Origin: Agapetus fuscipes
Lineage: Eukaryota; Arthropoda; Insecta; Trichoptera; Glossosomatidae
Direction of reading: 5' to 3'
DNA: 64,000 nt
Assembly: GCA_951799405.1 (NCBI GenBank)
Contig: OX637339.1
Coordinates: 12,958,001-13,022,000 of the forward strand
Positions 46,101 through 54,453 of this stretch are shown here, one piece after another; positions within the stretch are counted from its first letter, which is position 1, and every line of letters begins with the position of its first letter. Made by a program: the position numbers and the translations under genes. Below the pieces are notes generated by a model. It did no database searches and was not told the DNA's origin. It worked only from the letters and a program-made list of their open reading frames with translations.

Positions 46101-48356
46101 TTAATTTTTTTCTTAGAGTTCTGTCGATGGGTCGAACGTTTTCCCATACTTAGATTTTTTGTAGATTGTGAGTTTAGGCATTTTGAGGTATCTTCAGGTA
46201 CCAAGCAGTATCAGACACTAAAATATCGTGAAAAGTATCACAAGCAGTTTTAAGATGTCAAAAGATAATTCAGAGCAGGACGAGCAGTTTGAAGGCATTT
46301 CATGACAATAAGAGCAGCTGGAACAATCTAAAAACAAAAGCACCAGTACCAACAAAACAATGCCGTATAGCAAACGCAGTCATGTTTCATGCCACTATAA
46401 GACAATTGCTAGCAACACAGGTACGCTTAAGATACTATTACCAGCAAAACGAAAAAAGGGCAGAAAAAGACAAGTTATCCACTTAAATGATAATGAACGG
46501 GTCGAGCATCATTATAAACCTTCACCAGAAAATTAAAGAGCAGAAATAAAAAGCAGGATAAAGACTTCAGCACCTGCACAACAATAGGAAGTAGCACGAT
46601 CAGGCCTGGGATTCTACCATAAAATTGTCCACTTTTTGTTGTTATTGTTGGTCAGTTCTCATGTATCTTTTAAAAATCAAAGCAAGGGTAAAGTGTGCTG
46701 GCGAAGCCGGAGCTTAAACTGCCCGTAGGGCCTAGCAGCCAACCGTGCGAGAGCGCGGTTTGGTCTGCTAGTATATATATATATTTTTTGTGAACGAAAT
46801 GTTGTTGACTGAAAAGTTGTGAGACTGATTTGTCGGTATTTTATTATGGTCAAATATTAACTGGTGTTACTGTGGTTTGACAAATTAACGCATTATAATT
46901 AAATTAGAGATTTGCGTTTTAAGAAACAAACATAGTGTCGGTAATAAAATCAAAAAGACTTAAGGCGGGGCAGAATTCAATGTGTATAGACTCTGCACAA
47001 ATTTGAAAATATTTTTATTAATTGTCAAGCAAACGTCACACATCTATGGTCCGTAGCAATCAATAGCAAAATATTTATTTGCCTTTACCCTGTAAACCTG
47101 GCCATGGGACGTCACAATTTTGTTATTTTGCCCCATCCATCAAAATTGGGGTATTTTTTGTTTGTAAATAATGAAATACCTGTGGTTTCTCAGATTTCAT
47201 TTGCAACATGGCTCTCTGAAATGAGAGTAAGTAGTCAGTCGGTTATAAGCTCTCCCTCAAGTCGCATGTAATCGCTGCCCTGTACTAGCTTAAAACAAAA
47301 ATACAAATAAATATAAGAGAACAAGTAATCCCACTTGTGTTACTGCCAACCACATTCACACCTCCACAATATACTACGTTGAGGTTCACATGAAGCAAGG
47401 AATTGTAATGTTTCAGGCAATGTGCTGAAGACGGAGATAGAGGAAGATGCTCTGACTGATGAGCAGTTCCTGGAGGGAGCGGAGGACGCCATTATAGCCA
47501 CAGACGAGGAGCTGCATCATCAGGTAGCCTCACAACCAGTTCTCCCTAGACACACTCCGCCCGGTTTGTCTATAGCGTTCCTATCCGGCGAGGGCGCCAG
47601 GTTGAATATCAGTAGTGTAAGGAGATGTATACAAGCCTTTGTCTGGTAATCCGTAGACCATCCAGGCACAATGTGTGGTGTCTGAAAAGGCCCTTGATAA
47701 CCAACAATGTGCTCAACACAGAAATAACAGGAATTAAGTCTTAGGAGACCATGGACATCTCATCATCAGCATCATCTGTATCACGTATCAGAGTTTGGCC
47801 TCCTTTATCTATTGCTGCCAACACAAAACCTTTGCCACGTCTACATAACCTGCATTCAAACCTGTATTTTGGTTGTAGACCTGGGCTTGCAGTCTTAAAC
47901 TGCATTAGTAAATCTGTCATACCTATTTCAAGATAGAAATCAATAAAAAACTGCAATGCATGAACAGATGATCGCTGTGCCATAATACTTTATGAAACCA
48001 TAAAAGGAATAGGTACATAGGATTTTTTGTATATAAAAGAGGAAGGAATGACTCAATAAATCAGTATCAACTGAACACTGATCATCAGAGTTTCATTTCC
48101 CTTGAGTCAGACCTGGGTCCATTCCAATCCAATGATCAGCTGTTTACGAGCCCGCATTCTATTCCTTCCTACTGTAAGATCTACCAACAGCTTTAAGACT
48201 TCCACCCCTGATGAGCTCAGCAAGGTATTACAGTAATTAACTGGTGATGTGTCCTTGTTGTTTCAGATAATACAGTCTGAAGATGGCACGCTGATCAGGC
48301 TGGTGGAGATCAAGCTGGCAGATGGAGAGAGCAGGTGGGTGGCGCTGGACACCTGA
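22175..48356 (+). CDS. C2H2 zinc-finger protein, about 12 fingers, 5' end missing
   Basis: Visible exons: 22175-22315, 23425-23647, 24360-24507, 24932-25055, 25499-25616, 26419-26556, 27152-27290, 29424-29565, 30747-30887, 31415-31552, 35979-36069, 37079-37186, 47417-47523, 48267-48356 (stop TGA). Introns are GT-AG and phases agree, giving about 615 codons. Twelve C2H2 fingers run from YICDIC (about residue 102) to YECLDC...HMHSLGH (about 440), several joined by TGE(R/K)PY-type linkers; most fingers are split between exons. A degenerate FECLVC pair precedes them. The tail (440-615) is acidic and polar with IKQE and LKTE, both fitting the SUMO consensus. Presumably a nuclear DNA-binding regulator; I cannot name the orthologue. 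In the first exon, copy 1 of a tandem array has four C where copies 2-5 have five (near 22269), shifting the frame; the copies suggest the native frame reads [14 protein letters not shown] then [12 protein letters not shown]. Confidence 0.88.
22245..22889 (+). repeat. Five-copy 132-bp tandem array over a splice donor
   Basis: Copies start at 22245, 22373, 22505, 22637 and 22769 (the first period is 128, the rest exactly 132). Each unit holds the last 71 bases of the first visible exon, the donor gtgagt, and about 60 bases of intron. Copies 2-5 are almost identical. Reading past the first donor meets a TAG (ctatag) within about 55 bases, so only the first donor keeps the frame. Confidence 0.92.
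22915..22990 (-). repeat. Family S fragment
   Basis: tctctgaaacaggggtaac with flanks, minus strand, directly after the tandem array. Confidence 0.55.
23085..23360 (+). pseudogene. RTE-clade LINE 3' fragment
   Basis: Decayed copy of 8500-8757: cttcggacacgtccgtggca, ctggaacgactggttgtgat and the gatgaagaagaa tail are shared. Frames are broken by indels. In the intron before exon 2. Confidence 0.8.
23985..24146 (+). repeat. Family S repeat, 3' two thirds
   Basis: Starts at ctgtttcagggaatgtcggc and ends gcaacttagatta; the 5' third is missing. Confidence 0.7.
26000..26215 (+). pseudogene. RTE-clade LINE 3' tail
   Basis: Shares gaggcatctgcggaggta and the gtggcaggatacagtacagt end with 34786-35405. 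Coding content is lost. Confidence 0.65.
26240..26320 (+). repeat. Family S 3' fragment
   Basis: ttggtttgtgggcatacatc to gcaacttagattatagatta, only the last 70 bases of the family. Confidence 0.65.
26594..27238 (+). repeat. Five-copy 119-bp tandem array over a splice acceptor
   Basis: Acceptor copies (ttatgttgcag) give exon starts at 26676, 26795, 26914, 27033 and 27152, exactly 119 apart; a partial unit precedes them from 26594. Each unit is 32 bases of intron end plus 87 bases of exon 7 (finger [19 protein letters not shown]). Only the last copy continues into the full exon and its donor. 119 is not a multiple of 3, so reading through shifts the frame and soon stops. Confidence 0.93.
27400..28000. 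repeat. Low-complexity A-rich stretch with 11-33 bp minisatellite
   Basis: AT-rich, with a short tandem array at about 27779-27880 (aagacctataacctataact repeated). No coding sequence. Confidence 0.6.
28039..28155 (+). pseudogene. 5S rRNA-derived sequence
   Basis: About 117 bases closely follow an insect 5S rRNA: gtcaacgatgataccatgtt, the internal promoter region caccggttctcatcagatca, tacttggatgggtgaccgc, and a 3' end gtgttgttggc that pairs with the 5' end. Substitutions are scattered and there is no T-run terminator, so it is either a pseudogene or the head of a 5S-type SINE. The following tRNA-like and repeat-body sequence favours the SINE. Confidence 0.82.
28168..28470 (+). mobile_element. 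SINE-like body with tRNA-like head following the 5S sequence
   Basis: tagtccaatgg (about 28171-28181) fits the Pol III A-box consensus and ggatttgaatgcc (about 28230) is a weak B box. The body (caaccttacaacaaatgggt, agcgacgaccaagctcgt, ggtgtgatacacacaaaaac) recurs at 41715-41870 and 59085-59290, proving it is dispersed. It ends in an attattatt tract. Confidence 0.6.
28660..28745 (+). repeat. Family S 3' fragment
   Basis: ctacacttgttggtttgtgg to acttagattatagattatag, the same truncated form as 26240-26320. Confidence 0.65.
28746..28915 (+). pseudogene. RTE-clade LINE 3' fragment
   Basis: gtatgcaaggattgaaagaa and the aatggcggtt repeats match scraps at 10970-11035, and the agagtcataataaaaggaga block is typical of RTE C-terminal ends. 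No open frame. Confidence 0.5.
29028..29272 (+). repeat. Family S repeat, full length (reference copy)
   Basis: About 245 bp from ccttgactgataggttggca through the palindromic core cacccctgtttcagggaagg and gcaagagttgcagggcttac-type block to gcagcttagatttaga. The element ends in repeats of tagat(t), as SINE and LINE 3' tails do, and has no terminal inverted repeat. At least fifteen copies, both strands, are in this window. No Pol III boxes stand out, so its class is open. Confidence 0.8.
29878..30100. repeat. Poly(T) and TTA-rich low complexity
   Basis: A 22-base T run at 29879-29900 and TTA/T-rich tracts at 30008-30090. Probably the poly(A) tail area of minus-strand retroelements. Confidence 0.7.
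30116..30355 (-). pseudogene. LINE endonuclease N-terminus (R1/Jockey type) fragment
   Basis: Minus-strand NILQINLAN, an A8 run, then [20 protein letters not shown] is the classic start of the AP-endonuclease domain of R1/Jockey LINEs; the Glu of QEP is a catalytic residue in that family. The rest is lost. Confidence 0.65.
31005..31325 (-). pseudogene. RTE-clade LINE 3' end
   Basis: Minus-strand [20 protein letters not shown] followed by [14 protein letters not shown] match the C-terminus of the copy at 36640-36945. Between exons 9 and 10 of the zinc-finger gene. Confidence 0.75.
31626..32545 (-). pseudogene. CR1-type LINE, 5'-truncated, long open frame
   Basis: A 274-residue open frame (32542 to 31718) covers the end of the reverse transcriptase ([26 protein letters not shown]) and the C-terminal domain to [10 protein letters not shown]. 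The 3' UTR and TA repeat tail are at 31626-31717. Nearly identical to 965-1588 where they overlap, so a young subfamily. The catalytic YADD block lies upstream of the truncation and is absent. Confidence 0.87.
32590..32775 (-). repeat. Family S repeat, minus strand
   Basis: acgcatgtccacaaacagac to cctgaaacaggggtgacatt and ggtcagctcataccaacgta. Preceded by a short tandem (gacttatgatttatattaaa twice, 32549-32595). Confidence 0.7.
33035..34310. repeat. Non-coding repeat with TATAGCC hairpin and (GTAT)n
   Basis: Starts with the palindrome tatagccgaaggctata (33039-33055). A (gtat)n tract lies at 33163-33214, followed by recurring phrases such as aagatggctgccatac and ttctcaaaaacggctc. Resembles the interior of the Helitrons at 37-46 kb in style but not in ends. 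No coding frame. Confidence 0.5.
34320..34475 (-). repeat. Family S repeat, diverged
   Basis: atgcatgcccacaaacaggt to cttgaaacaggggtgacatt; just upstream of a second, better copy. Confidence 0.65.
34540..34795 (-). repeat. Family S repeat, full length
   Basis: From aatctaagttgcaaggatat to cctataagtcaaggaatgg, minus strand. Very close to 36375-36615. Confidence 0.8.
34796..35410 (+). pseudogene. RTE-clade LINE, C-terminal region and 3' tail
   Basis: Broken frames give [34 protein letters not shown] and [20 protein letters not shown], the blocks after the reverse transcriptase in RTE elements. The 3' end is a (acagt)n repeat (35397-35416), as usual for that clade. Confidence 0.82.
35411..35978. 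other. Intron 10 of the zinc-finger gene, unassigned part
   Basis: AT-rich. A short family S end at 35418-35450 (gtcagcttcataccaaccta). Nothing else recognisable before exon 11. Confidence 0.4.
36375..36615 (-). repeat. Family S repeat, full length, after a partial copy
   Basis: A full minus-strand copy; a partial one (36290-36365, ggtgacattggcaaattgaa) lies directly upstream in the same orientation. Confidence 0.8.
36640..36945 (+). pseudogene. RTE-clade LINE 3' end
   Basis: Open stretch [53 protein letters not shown], then a stop and a gatgatgatgatgatga tail (36919-36935). The best-preserved copy of this subfamily in the window. Confidence 0.82.
37387..38984 (+). mobile_element. Non-autonomous Helitron, unit 1
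   Basis: Starts TC (TCTATTATATAAAA) after A at 37386 and ends CTAG, preceded by the hairpin AACCGTGC-GAGA-GCGCGGTT about 11 bases from the end. TC start, CTRR end with a subterminal hairpin, insertion between A and T and no terminal inverted repeat are the Helitron hallmarks. Length 1598 bp; no Rep/helicase frame, so it depends on a helper. Includes a (tttg)n tract near 37510. Confidence 0.87.
40424..42779. mobile_element. TTAA-flanked insertion in Helitron unit 2
   Basis: Flanked by TTAA at 40420-40423 and 42780-42783; unit 4 shows the undisturbed ggtacgcttaagatactatt. Ends GAGGGTGCTAGG and, inverted, GAGCGCTCTCGA, are weak inverted repeats. A TTAA target is typical of piggyBac-type elements, but no transposase frame is visible. 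Contains a family S copy (41158-41350) and a SINE-body fragment (41715-41870). A 49-base direct repeat sits at 42485-42590 (aatgcaactgtgaagttctt). Confidence 0.6.
41158..41350 (+). repeat. Family S repeat with internal deletion
   Basis: cttgacttataagttggtat to ttgcaactttaatttaga, lacking the middle after gcagggcttatgttca. Confidence 0.7.
43120..44984 (+). mobile_element. Non-autonomous Helitron, unit 3, with A-rich interior
   Basis: TC start directly after unit 2, CTAG end at 44984 with the hairpin. Follows the consensus to about 43820, then carries different sequence, including an A-rich low-complexity block (44165-44870, aaaaacgaaatcaaa-like words), and rejoins the consensus at gcattcaatgaaataaagga. 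Its end type matches unit 1. Confidence 0.83.
44985..46771 (+). mobile_element. Non-autonomous Helitron, unit 4
   Basis: TC start directly after unit 3 and CTAG end at 46771, followed by T (tatatatatatatttt). 1787 bp, uninterrupted, and the best reference for the long form of the unit. No long open frame. Confidence 0.86.
46772..47416. other. Intron 12 of the zinc-finger gene, 3' part
   Basis: After the Helitron array comes AT-rich sequence with an unnamed repeat at 47020-47125 (caagcaaacgtcacacatct, gccatgggacgtcacaattt) shared with 13340-13440, 24760-24900 and 54400-55080. Confidence 0.5.
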
Positions 48357-48604
48357 AGGAGCTGCACACAGCGCACCACTAATGCAGCACTGCCTGCTCA
48401 CCAAGCCAACAACATCTCAAACATAATGATGGCTTAATCCGCTAACCAGCTAACTCCATTTGGGATCATTTTGCCGGAGAGCTAAAAAACATTGTATAAT
48501 TCTTAAAATATAAAAGTTATTAATTTAAAATAATGATATATTAATTTTTTTAAAGTATTCCTATTTAATATTCTCACAACTGTTATTGAGAAATGCATAT
48601 ATTA

Positions 48605-51529
48605 ACCCCCGTATTCATGACCAATACTGCCTCAAGTAACAATACTTACCTAAGTCAAGCGCTACACTTACTCAAGGGTCGACATTCTGGAGCGTTTTGT
48701 TTCACAAAGAACACTAAATCTTTAATCAGCCTAGTGCCCAACTTAGTGGAGATTTACGGCCAGTCATTGGCTCTCGAAAAAACCCAGCTCTGTAATTGGT
48801 CAATAGCTTCCGACCAATGTTCGGCGTACTTCATTCTTATCATTGCCACTTCTTTCAAATTTCAATGACATTTGAGCTGTTGAACTTGACAAATCGAAGA
48901 AATGTCAATGTCATATTTTGAGCTGTGCATAAAACTTGACAATCGAAGAATTTTTTGGCTTTGTTAAACCCTCAATGAGCAACGGAAAGACTGTATACAG
49001 AACGACGCATTTTTTCAATCTAAAACGCCTTCTTAATTCTTCCTCGTCGTAATCGTAAATGGGTCTTTACAGTCTCTGATATATTTTCTTGGGACACTAT
49101 TTTTGGTCAAAACAATGTTTTTATACTCGTTAAAATCATCTTCATGTAAGAATTCATTATTTTATGTAAATAATTCACAACCAAACAAAAACTTTGCTGA
49201 CAAAATGCGACGGAATATTTTGACAGTTCATCTATCATTGCAGTATGGTCCAAAACCATACTGGAGAATAAACCCGATTCTGATGGTCAAACAATGTTAA
49301 TATACTCGTCAAAACAATGTTAATACACTTTAAAAAATTGTCTTCATCGTAAGAATTCATTTTTTCATGTTAAAATAATAATAATAATTGGACAATTTGT
49401 ATACAGCGCCGTTTAGTGGCACTAGCCACCCCAAGGGCGCTTTTATGTGTTGAAGCTTCTGTTAAACAAATGTGTCTTAAGCAACTTCCTGAAACTGCCA
49501 ACACTGGTCTCTGTTCTCAACTCCAGAGGTAGACTATTCCAGCAGGATGGACCAGCCGAACTAAAAGCCCTGTCTCCGAAACCAGTTCTGTTCCGTCGAA
49601 GAGGCAGTTGAAGCCTGTTTACGGCGTCACTCTGTGCAGAACGAAGAGTGCATCGTTTTCCACCTATCTGGTCGACTCTGCACAATTCACACAAGTACGA
49701 TGGGGCAACTCCTCTGAGGGCATTAAAAACAGAAACACATATTTTGTACTCAATCCTCTCTGGGACTCGCAGCCAATGAAGGCGCCGCAACAGAGGAGAG
49801 ACATGGTCAGTTTTTCGTCCTCCTAAAAGTAATTTGGCTGCAGCATTAAAGACGGACTGCAGTCTAGACTGCTGAAACCTTGGAAGACCCCAGAACAGAC
49901 CATTGCAATAATCCAGTCTCGACACAACAAAGGACGCAATGAGAATCTTAGCAGCTTCGGATGTCAAACAGTTCCTGACCCATCTCAACTGCCTCAGGTG
50001 AAAAAAAAACAGGAGCTCACAGTCGAGCTTATTTGCGTACTCATGGAAAGAGTGTTGTCAAGATGGACCCCAAGAAACTTAATTGAGCTAGATGGATATA
50101 CATCCAGGCCCATTACTTTAATTGGTGAAGAGCCAAGCAAGTGTTTCCTACCAGGAGACGACATCCAGATGAATTCTGTCTTGTCTGGATTCATTCTAAG
50201 GCGACACCTTGCCATCCACTCAGCCACCACTTCAATGCACCGGACCATCTCAAGACTACAGGCATCTGTCATAGATGGCTGACAGAAACGACAAAGTAGA
50301 ATATCATCAGCATAAGAATAGTAGCTGGTGCCGTTCATCAGTACAGTGCTCTCAAGATCATTTGTGTACAGGGTAAAAAGTAAAGGCCCGAGCACAGATC
50401 CCTGAGGCACACCACAGTCCATGGGCATACCTGATGACTCACCATCAACATCCACAGTCTGACATCTGCCTTTCAGATATGAAGATAGCAGTTTAGATAC
50501 TCCTCCTCGGACTCCGTACAACCTATCAAGCTTAGTGATGAGTATACTGTGATCAACAGTGTCGAAGGCAGCGCTCATGTCAAGTACTGCCACCATGGCA
50601 AGAGCACCGTCCCCAACCGCAGCTATCACATCATTCACAATGCGAAGTAAGGCAGTCTCAGTGGAATGAGCTTTTCTATATGCTGACTGAAACTTAGACA
50701 GATATCCGCCTCGCTCCATGTGCTGAGTGAGTTGCCAAACAACGGCCTTCTCAATAATTTTCGATATAAAAGGAACGGACGACACAGGTCTATAATTTTC
50801 CACAGAATCAGCTGGAAGGCTTGATTTTTTGAGAATTGGTGTAACAATTGATTTTTTAAGTTCCGTGGGAAAAATACACTCTGTAGTGAGAGACTTGTTG
50901 ACCAATGCTGACAGAATAGGTGCCACCTCACTCAAGCATCTTTTGACCAGCCATGTTGGAATTGGATCTAGTTTACATTGCTTGTTTGGACATGTGAGTA
51001 CAAGCTTAACAACATCATTCAACAAGACAGGCTTAAATGAAAAAATAACATTGCAACAATTGTTTGACTCTGGGGGATTAAAAATGGTCACTGCACTGGA
51101 TTCTCTTATTCTTCGTAACTTCTCTGAAAAGTGACGAGAGAATTCACTTGCAGGAAGCTCCGGATGCTGAGTAGAACTTTTTCCCAGGACAAAGCTCATC
51201 GACTTCCACAGCGCCCTGGGGTTCTTGGCTTCGGTCTCCATTTTTCTGGTCCAGTAGGACGACCTTTTCCTCCTTATCAAAGTCCAATAGATGGTCTGGT
51301 CTAATTCACAATCAAACAAAAAATGTGATAACAATTAAATACGAAGGAATATTTTGACAGCGCTTAAGCGTTGGTTAATATACCTGCCGACCTTACTTAC
51401 CCAAGCGCTAGTATTTAGAGAGCCCTAGCGTTGCTTTTACCCTAAGTATTGTTTCTGAAACGAATTTCGCCAATCTGACAGCAAGCTCGCCCTACGGTAA
51501 GTGCTAGTAGGATTCATGAATACGGGGGT
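48605..51529. mobile_element. TIR element carrying a CR1-type LINE
   Basis: The ends ACCCCCGTATTCATGA (48605-48620) and TCATGAATACGGGGGT (51514-51529) are perfect inverted 16-mers. Without the LINE it is about 1 kb and non-coding, with an internal direct repeat (gtaagaattcatt at 49146 and 49350). A decayed relative seems to lie at 60728-61472. The family is not recognised and the target duplication is unresolved. Confidence 0.65.
49375..51334 (-). pseudogene. CR1-type LINE reverse transcriptase, one frameshift
   Basis: A minus-strand frame of 446 codons (51334 to 49994) has the reverse transcriptase blocks ENYRPVSSVPFISKIIEKAV, SAYRKAHSTETALL, LDMSAAFDTVDHS, GVPQGSVLGPLLF and the catalytic SYADD. 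It ends at SCFFFT in a nine-base homopolymer (A run 50001-50009), and the C-terminal domain goes on in the next frame (49988 to 49443, RLDYCNGLFWGLP, LHWLRVPERIEYK, KTHLFNRSFN). So a single homopolymer indel separates an otherwise intact RT region. The 5' ORF and endonuclease are missing. The 3' end is an aat repeat at 49377-49388. Confidence 0.9.
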
Positions 51530-51837
51530 AAGTATCATACAAGGTTTATTTGCTGTCCCGTTAAATTAACCAAAACGGAGTTAGCTGGTTTGCAGATTAA
51601 GCTTACATGGATATGTGTTATTCATTCTTTCAAATAATAAAAACATTCACATGCCGTGCAAGTAGAGGAAGCAAACTTCCCTCCACTTCCAACAAAACAT
51701 CTCCATCAGAGAGGGAGATTTGTAGGTAGCTACTTTTTTTTTACCTACTCACGTTTCTAACAAGTGACAGCTACCTATGATCTAAGTTGCAAAGATATAT
51801 TGAATTTTATTATTTATTATTTCATTTTTCATATGGA

Positions 51838-52125
51838 GCTGTCCATATATTACGTCATTCGCATTGAGGGGGGGGGAGTCTGGTCTGCGGATGATGGCAA
51901 ATTATGTACGAGTACCAAAAGTGACGTCGTTCTTGTAAATACCAATTTCTACAAAATATACAAAATATTATGTAAGTAATATAACATTATTAATTATTAA
52001 GCTCATCCATTATTACAGCAAGAGGGGGGGGGGGTGTCATTAGAAAATGACTATAGGATGATTGTAAGGGGGGGGGGGGGGTCGAAAATCAGCCAAAATC
52101 GATGACGTAATTTATGGACGGCCTA
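51838..52125 (+). mobile_element. MITE, uninterrupted copy
   Basis: Same family as 4152-6135, about 288 bp, from GAGCTGTCCATATATTACG to GACGTAATTTATGGACGGCC. Contains G runs of 9-13 bases. Serves as the empty-site reference for the Jockey insertion. Confidence 0.8.
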
Positions 52126-52139
52126 TTCAAGGCATGCAC

Positions 52140-52290
52140 AAAAGCAGACAAGTTTAAGTTTGTGTTTACACATGCCATAATAATATGTGGACTTGCGACA
52201 TAAAAACCCTATCTCATTATCTGAAACAGGGGTGACATTGGCAAAATGAATTATTTTTTACAGTATGGGTTGGTCAACTTTATACCAACC
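52140..52290 (-). repeat. Family S repeat, shortened
   Basis: Minus strand; ctgaaacaggggtgacattg and the gtcaactttataccaaccgt end are present, and the middle block is missing. Confidence 0.65.
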
Positions 52291-52489
52291 GTGAAATCAA
52301 ATAAGAAAAATTACAAATTAAACAGTACATTATTAACGGTTATGAGGAGTAAAATTGGTTGGTTCCTTTGTGCTCATTATAACTGATATATTATTTTTGA
52401 AAGATTGGCCGTGTTCTGCCATTTTTAAACTTGTAATATAAAAATGCATAAAATCCTAGCAGTTCACCAAATACCTACTCTACCTTAAA

Positions 52490-52742
52490 TCTAATCTAAT
52501 CTAAGTTGCAAAGATATGTTACATTGGAGATTCACATTACATGCATTCTCACAACCAGACATGTACAAGTTTGCGCTTGCACATGCCTCATGTGAGCCTA
52601 CAACATAAAAACCAAATCTCAAATGAACATACACCCTGCAACTCTTGCCGTCCTTCCCTGTAACAGGGGTGACATTGGCAAAGTGAACCATTTTTTACAG
52701 CATGGGTGGTCAGCCGCATACCAAGCTATAAGTCAAGGAACA
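52490..52742 (-). repeat. Family S repeat, full length
   Basis: aatctaatctaagttgcaaa to aagctataagtcaaggaaca. Closest relative of the split copy at 325-700 and the empty-site reference for it. Confidence 0.8.
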
Positions 52743-53095
52743 TATAGGACAAATTACATTTTTTAAATCATTTATATCAAATTAAACATATATTTATTTG
52801 TATTTTCCTGAATTTCCTGAACTATTTTTAGGATGAAATATTTGTAAGTGTTTTGTATATAAGTTAAAACCCTAAATAATAAGAAAATGTACATATTATA
52901 TTTAAATGTAGATTTATCATAATCTGGCTTTATTGGAAATATTGTTGTCCTGATAGTCCTCTGTTCCAAACATCAATACATGCATAATATTATGTGCTTA
53001 TTTTACAATGCACTTTTTCTTTTTTATCCTAAATTTATTTTTAAAAATTGCTTTCCAAGATCTGTCGCAGCGGTCTCTCAGAGCTGGAGCTTCCG

Positions 53096-53140
53096 AACAT
53101 TTCACCCATGTCGGCGATGGGCTTCTTCAGCGTGATGTTG
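53096..53140 (-). ncRNA. Hammerhead-like motif, family B copy 3
   Basis: Minus strand: CUGAAGA, extra A, helix II (GCCCAU with AUGGGU), GAAAUGUU. The triplet is GUU and helix III AU/GU. Helix I is only two pairs, so support is weaker than for families A and C. Confidence 0.4.
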
Positions 53141-53146
53141 ATAAAA

Positions 53147-53435
53147 CTGTTGCAGTGTGAGCCTAGAACTGTTGCAGTGTGAGCCTAGAACTGTTGCAGT
53201 GTGAGCCTAGAACTGTTGCAGTGTGAGCCTAGAACTGTTGCAGTGTGAGCCTAGAACTGTTGCAGTGTGAGCCTAGAACTGTTGCAGTGTGAGCCTAGAA
53301 CTGTTGCAGTGTGAGCCTAGAACTGTTGCAGTGTGAGCCTAGAACTGTTGCAGTGTGAGCCTAGAACTGTTGCAGTGTGAGCCTAGAACTGTTGCAGTGT
53401 GAGCCTAGAACTGTTGCAGTGTGAGCCTAGAACTG
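53147..53435 (+). repeat. 22-bp minisatellite, about 13 copies
   Basis: Exact repeats of gttgcagtgtgagcctagaact from the end of a family B repeat fragment. No variation that I can see among the inner copies. Confidence 0.95.
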
Positions 53436-53439
53436 ATAA

Positions 53440-54450
53440 TAAATTTATTTTCTCTTAAACTTTCATATGAATTGTAAGAACTGAAAGTGCCGGTCCAGCA
53501 TTCTTTTCATCCTAATATTTATGTATTGAATGTAAAGTAGTAATGAGACCCGGCCTTGAAGTGGCCAGGGTAGGAACAATGGTGAAGGTTTGTGCTAAAA
53601 TAAAACAACATCATAATATTGTCAAGTTGAAGAAAATTCTACACATTTTAATACAAAATTTACAAAAAAACAGATCTCATTGTCTTGCCATCACAATTAT
53701 AAGAATAAAGTAAAATAAATATTAGTTGTTAAAACACAAAACTCACTACAAACATAAAATCATACGGCAATACATTCATGTAGTTGATGGTTGTGAGACA
53801 CAGGCTACTCATACTTACCAATGTCAAATAAACACTTATTGTCATGTAAACATTTCTAAACTTTACAAAATATATTTTGTTTCCAATTTCAATTTATTCA
53901 AATGCACCCCTAGTAGAGAAAAAACTAGTACGCTCACGTGTCGGGGGAGGAAATAATGTATCCAAGTTTGCGATTTCACTTACGCTTGCGAAATGCAATC
54001 AGAAAGATTTAACTTATCTTCTAGTGAGCAGAAATGGCAACACAAACTTGTGTAATTTATTTATGCTCCGTACAATATGTGAGTGTCGCCTAGTATGTTT
54101 TATACTCGGGGTACTTGTACGGGGTACGTGAGAAGGTAAAAGTGAATGAGGGTATTGCATAAAAATAAATTTACTAAAATCACATTTGAAATTGTGTATA
54201 TGCGGACTTTAATTCTAATATAGAGAAAGATAGTTAATCAAAATTTGTTGACGTTGAAAAAAAATCTTTTATTTACAGGCGATGATACCTCACACAACCC
54301 AATTCATTTTAAGTTAGGGCTTTTCCTTTTCTTGGAAGATGAACTGGTTATCAAGATTTGGAAGTGTAAATGGAATCAGCATAAAATTTCAAATGATATT
54401 TTTATTGGTCACCAAGCAAACGTCGCACATCATGTATGTGACTAGAATCC
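53440..54450. other. Intergenic region
   Basis: AT-rich, nothing coding supported. From about 54380 the sequence is the left half of the repeat shared with 47020-47125. Confidence 0.4.
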
Positions 54451-54453
54451 TTA

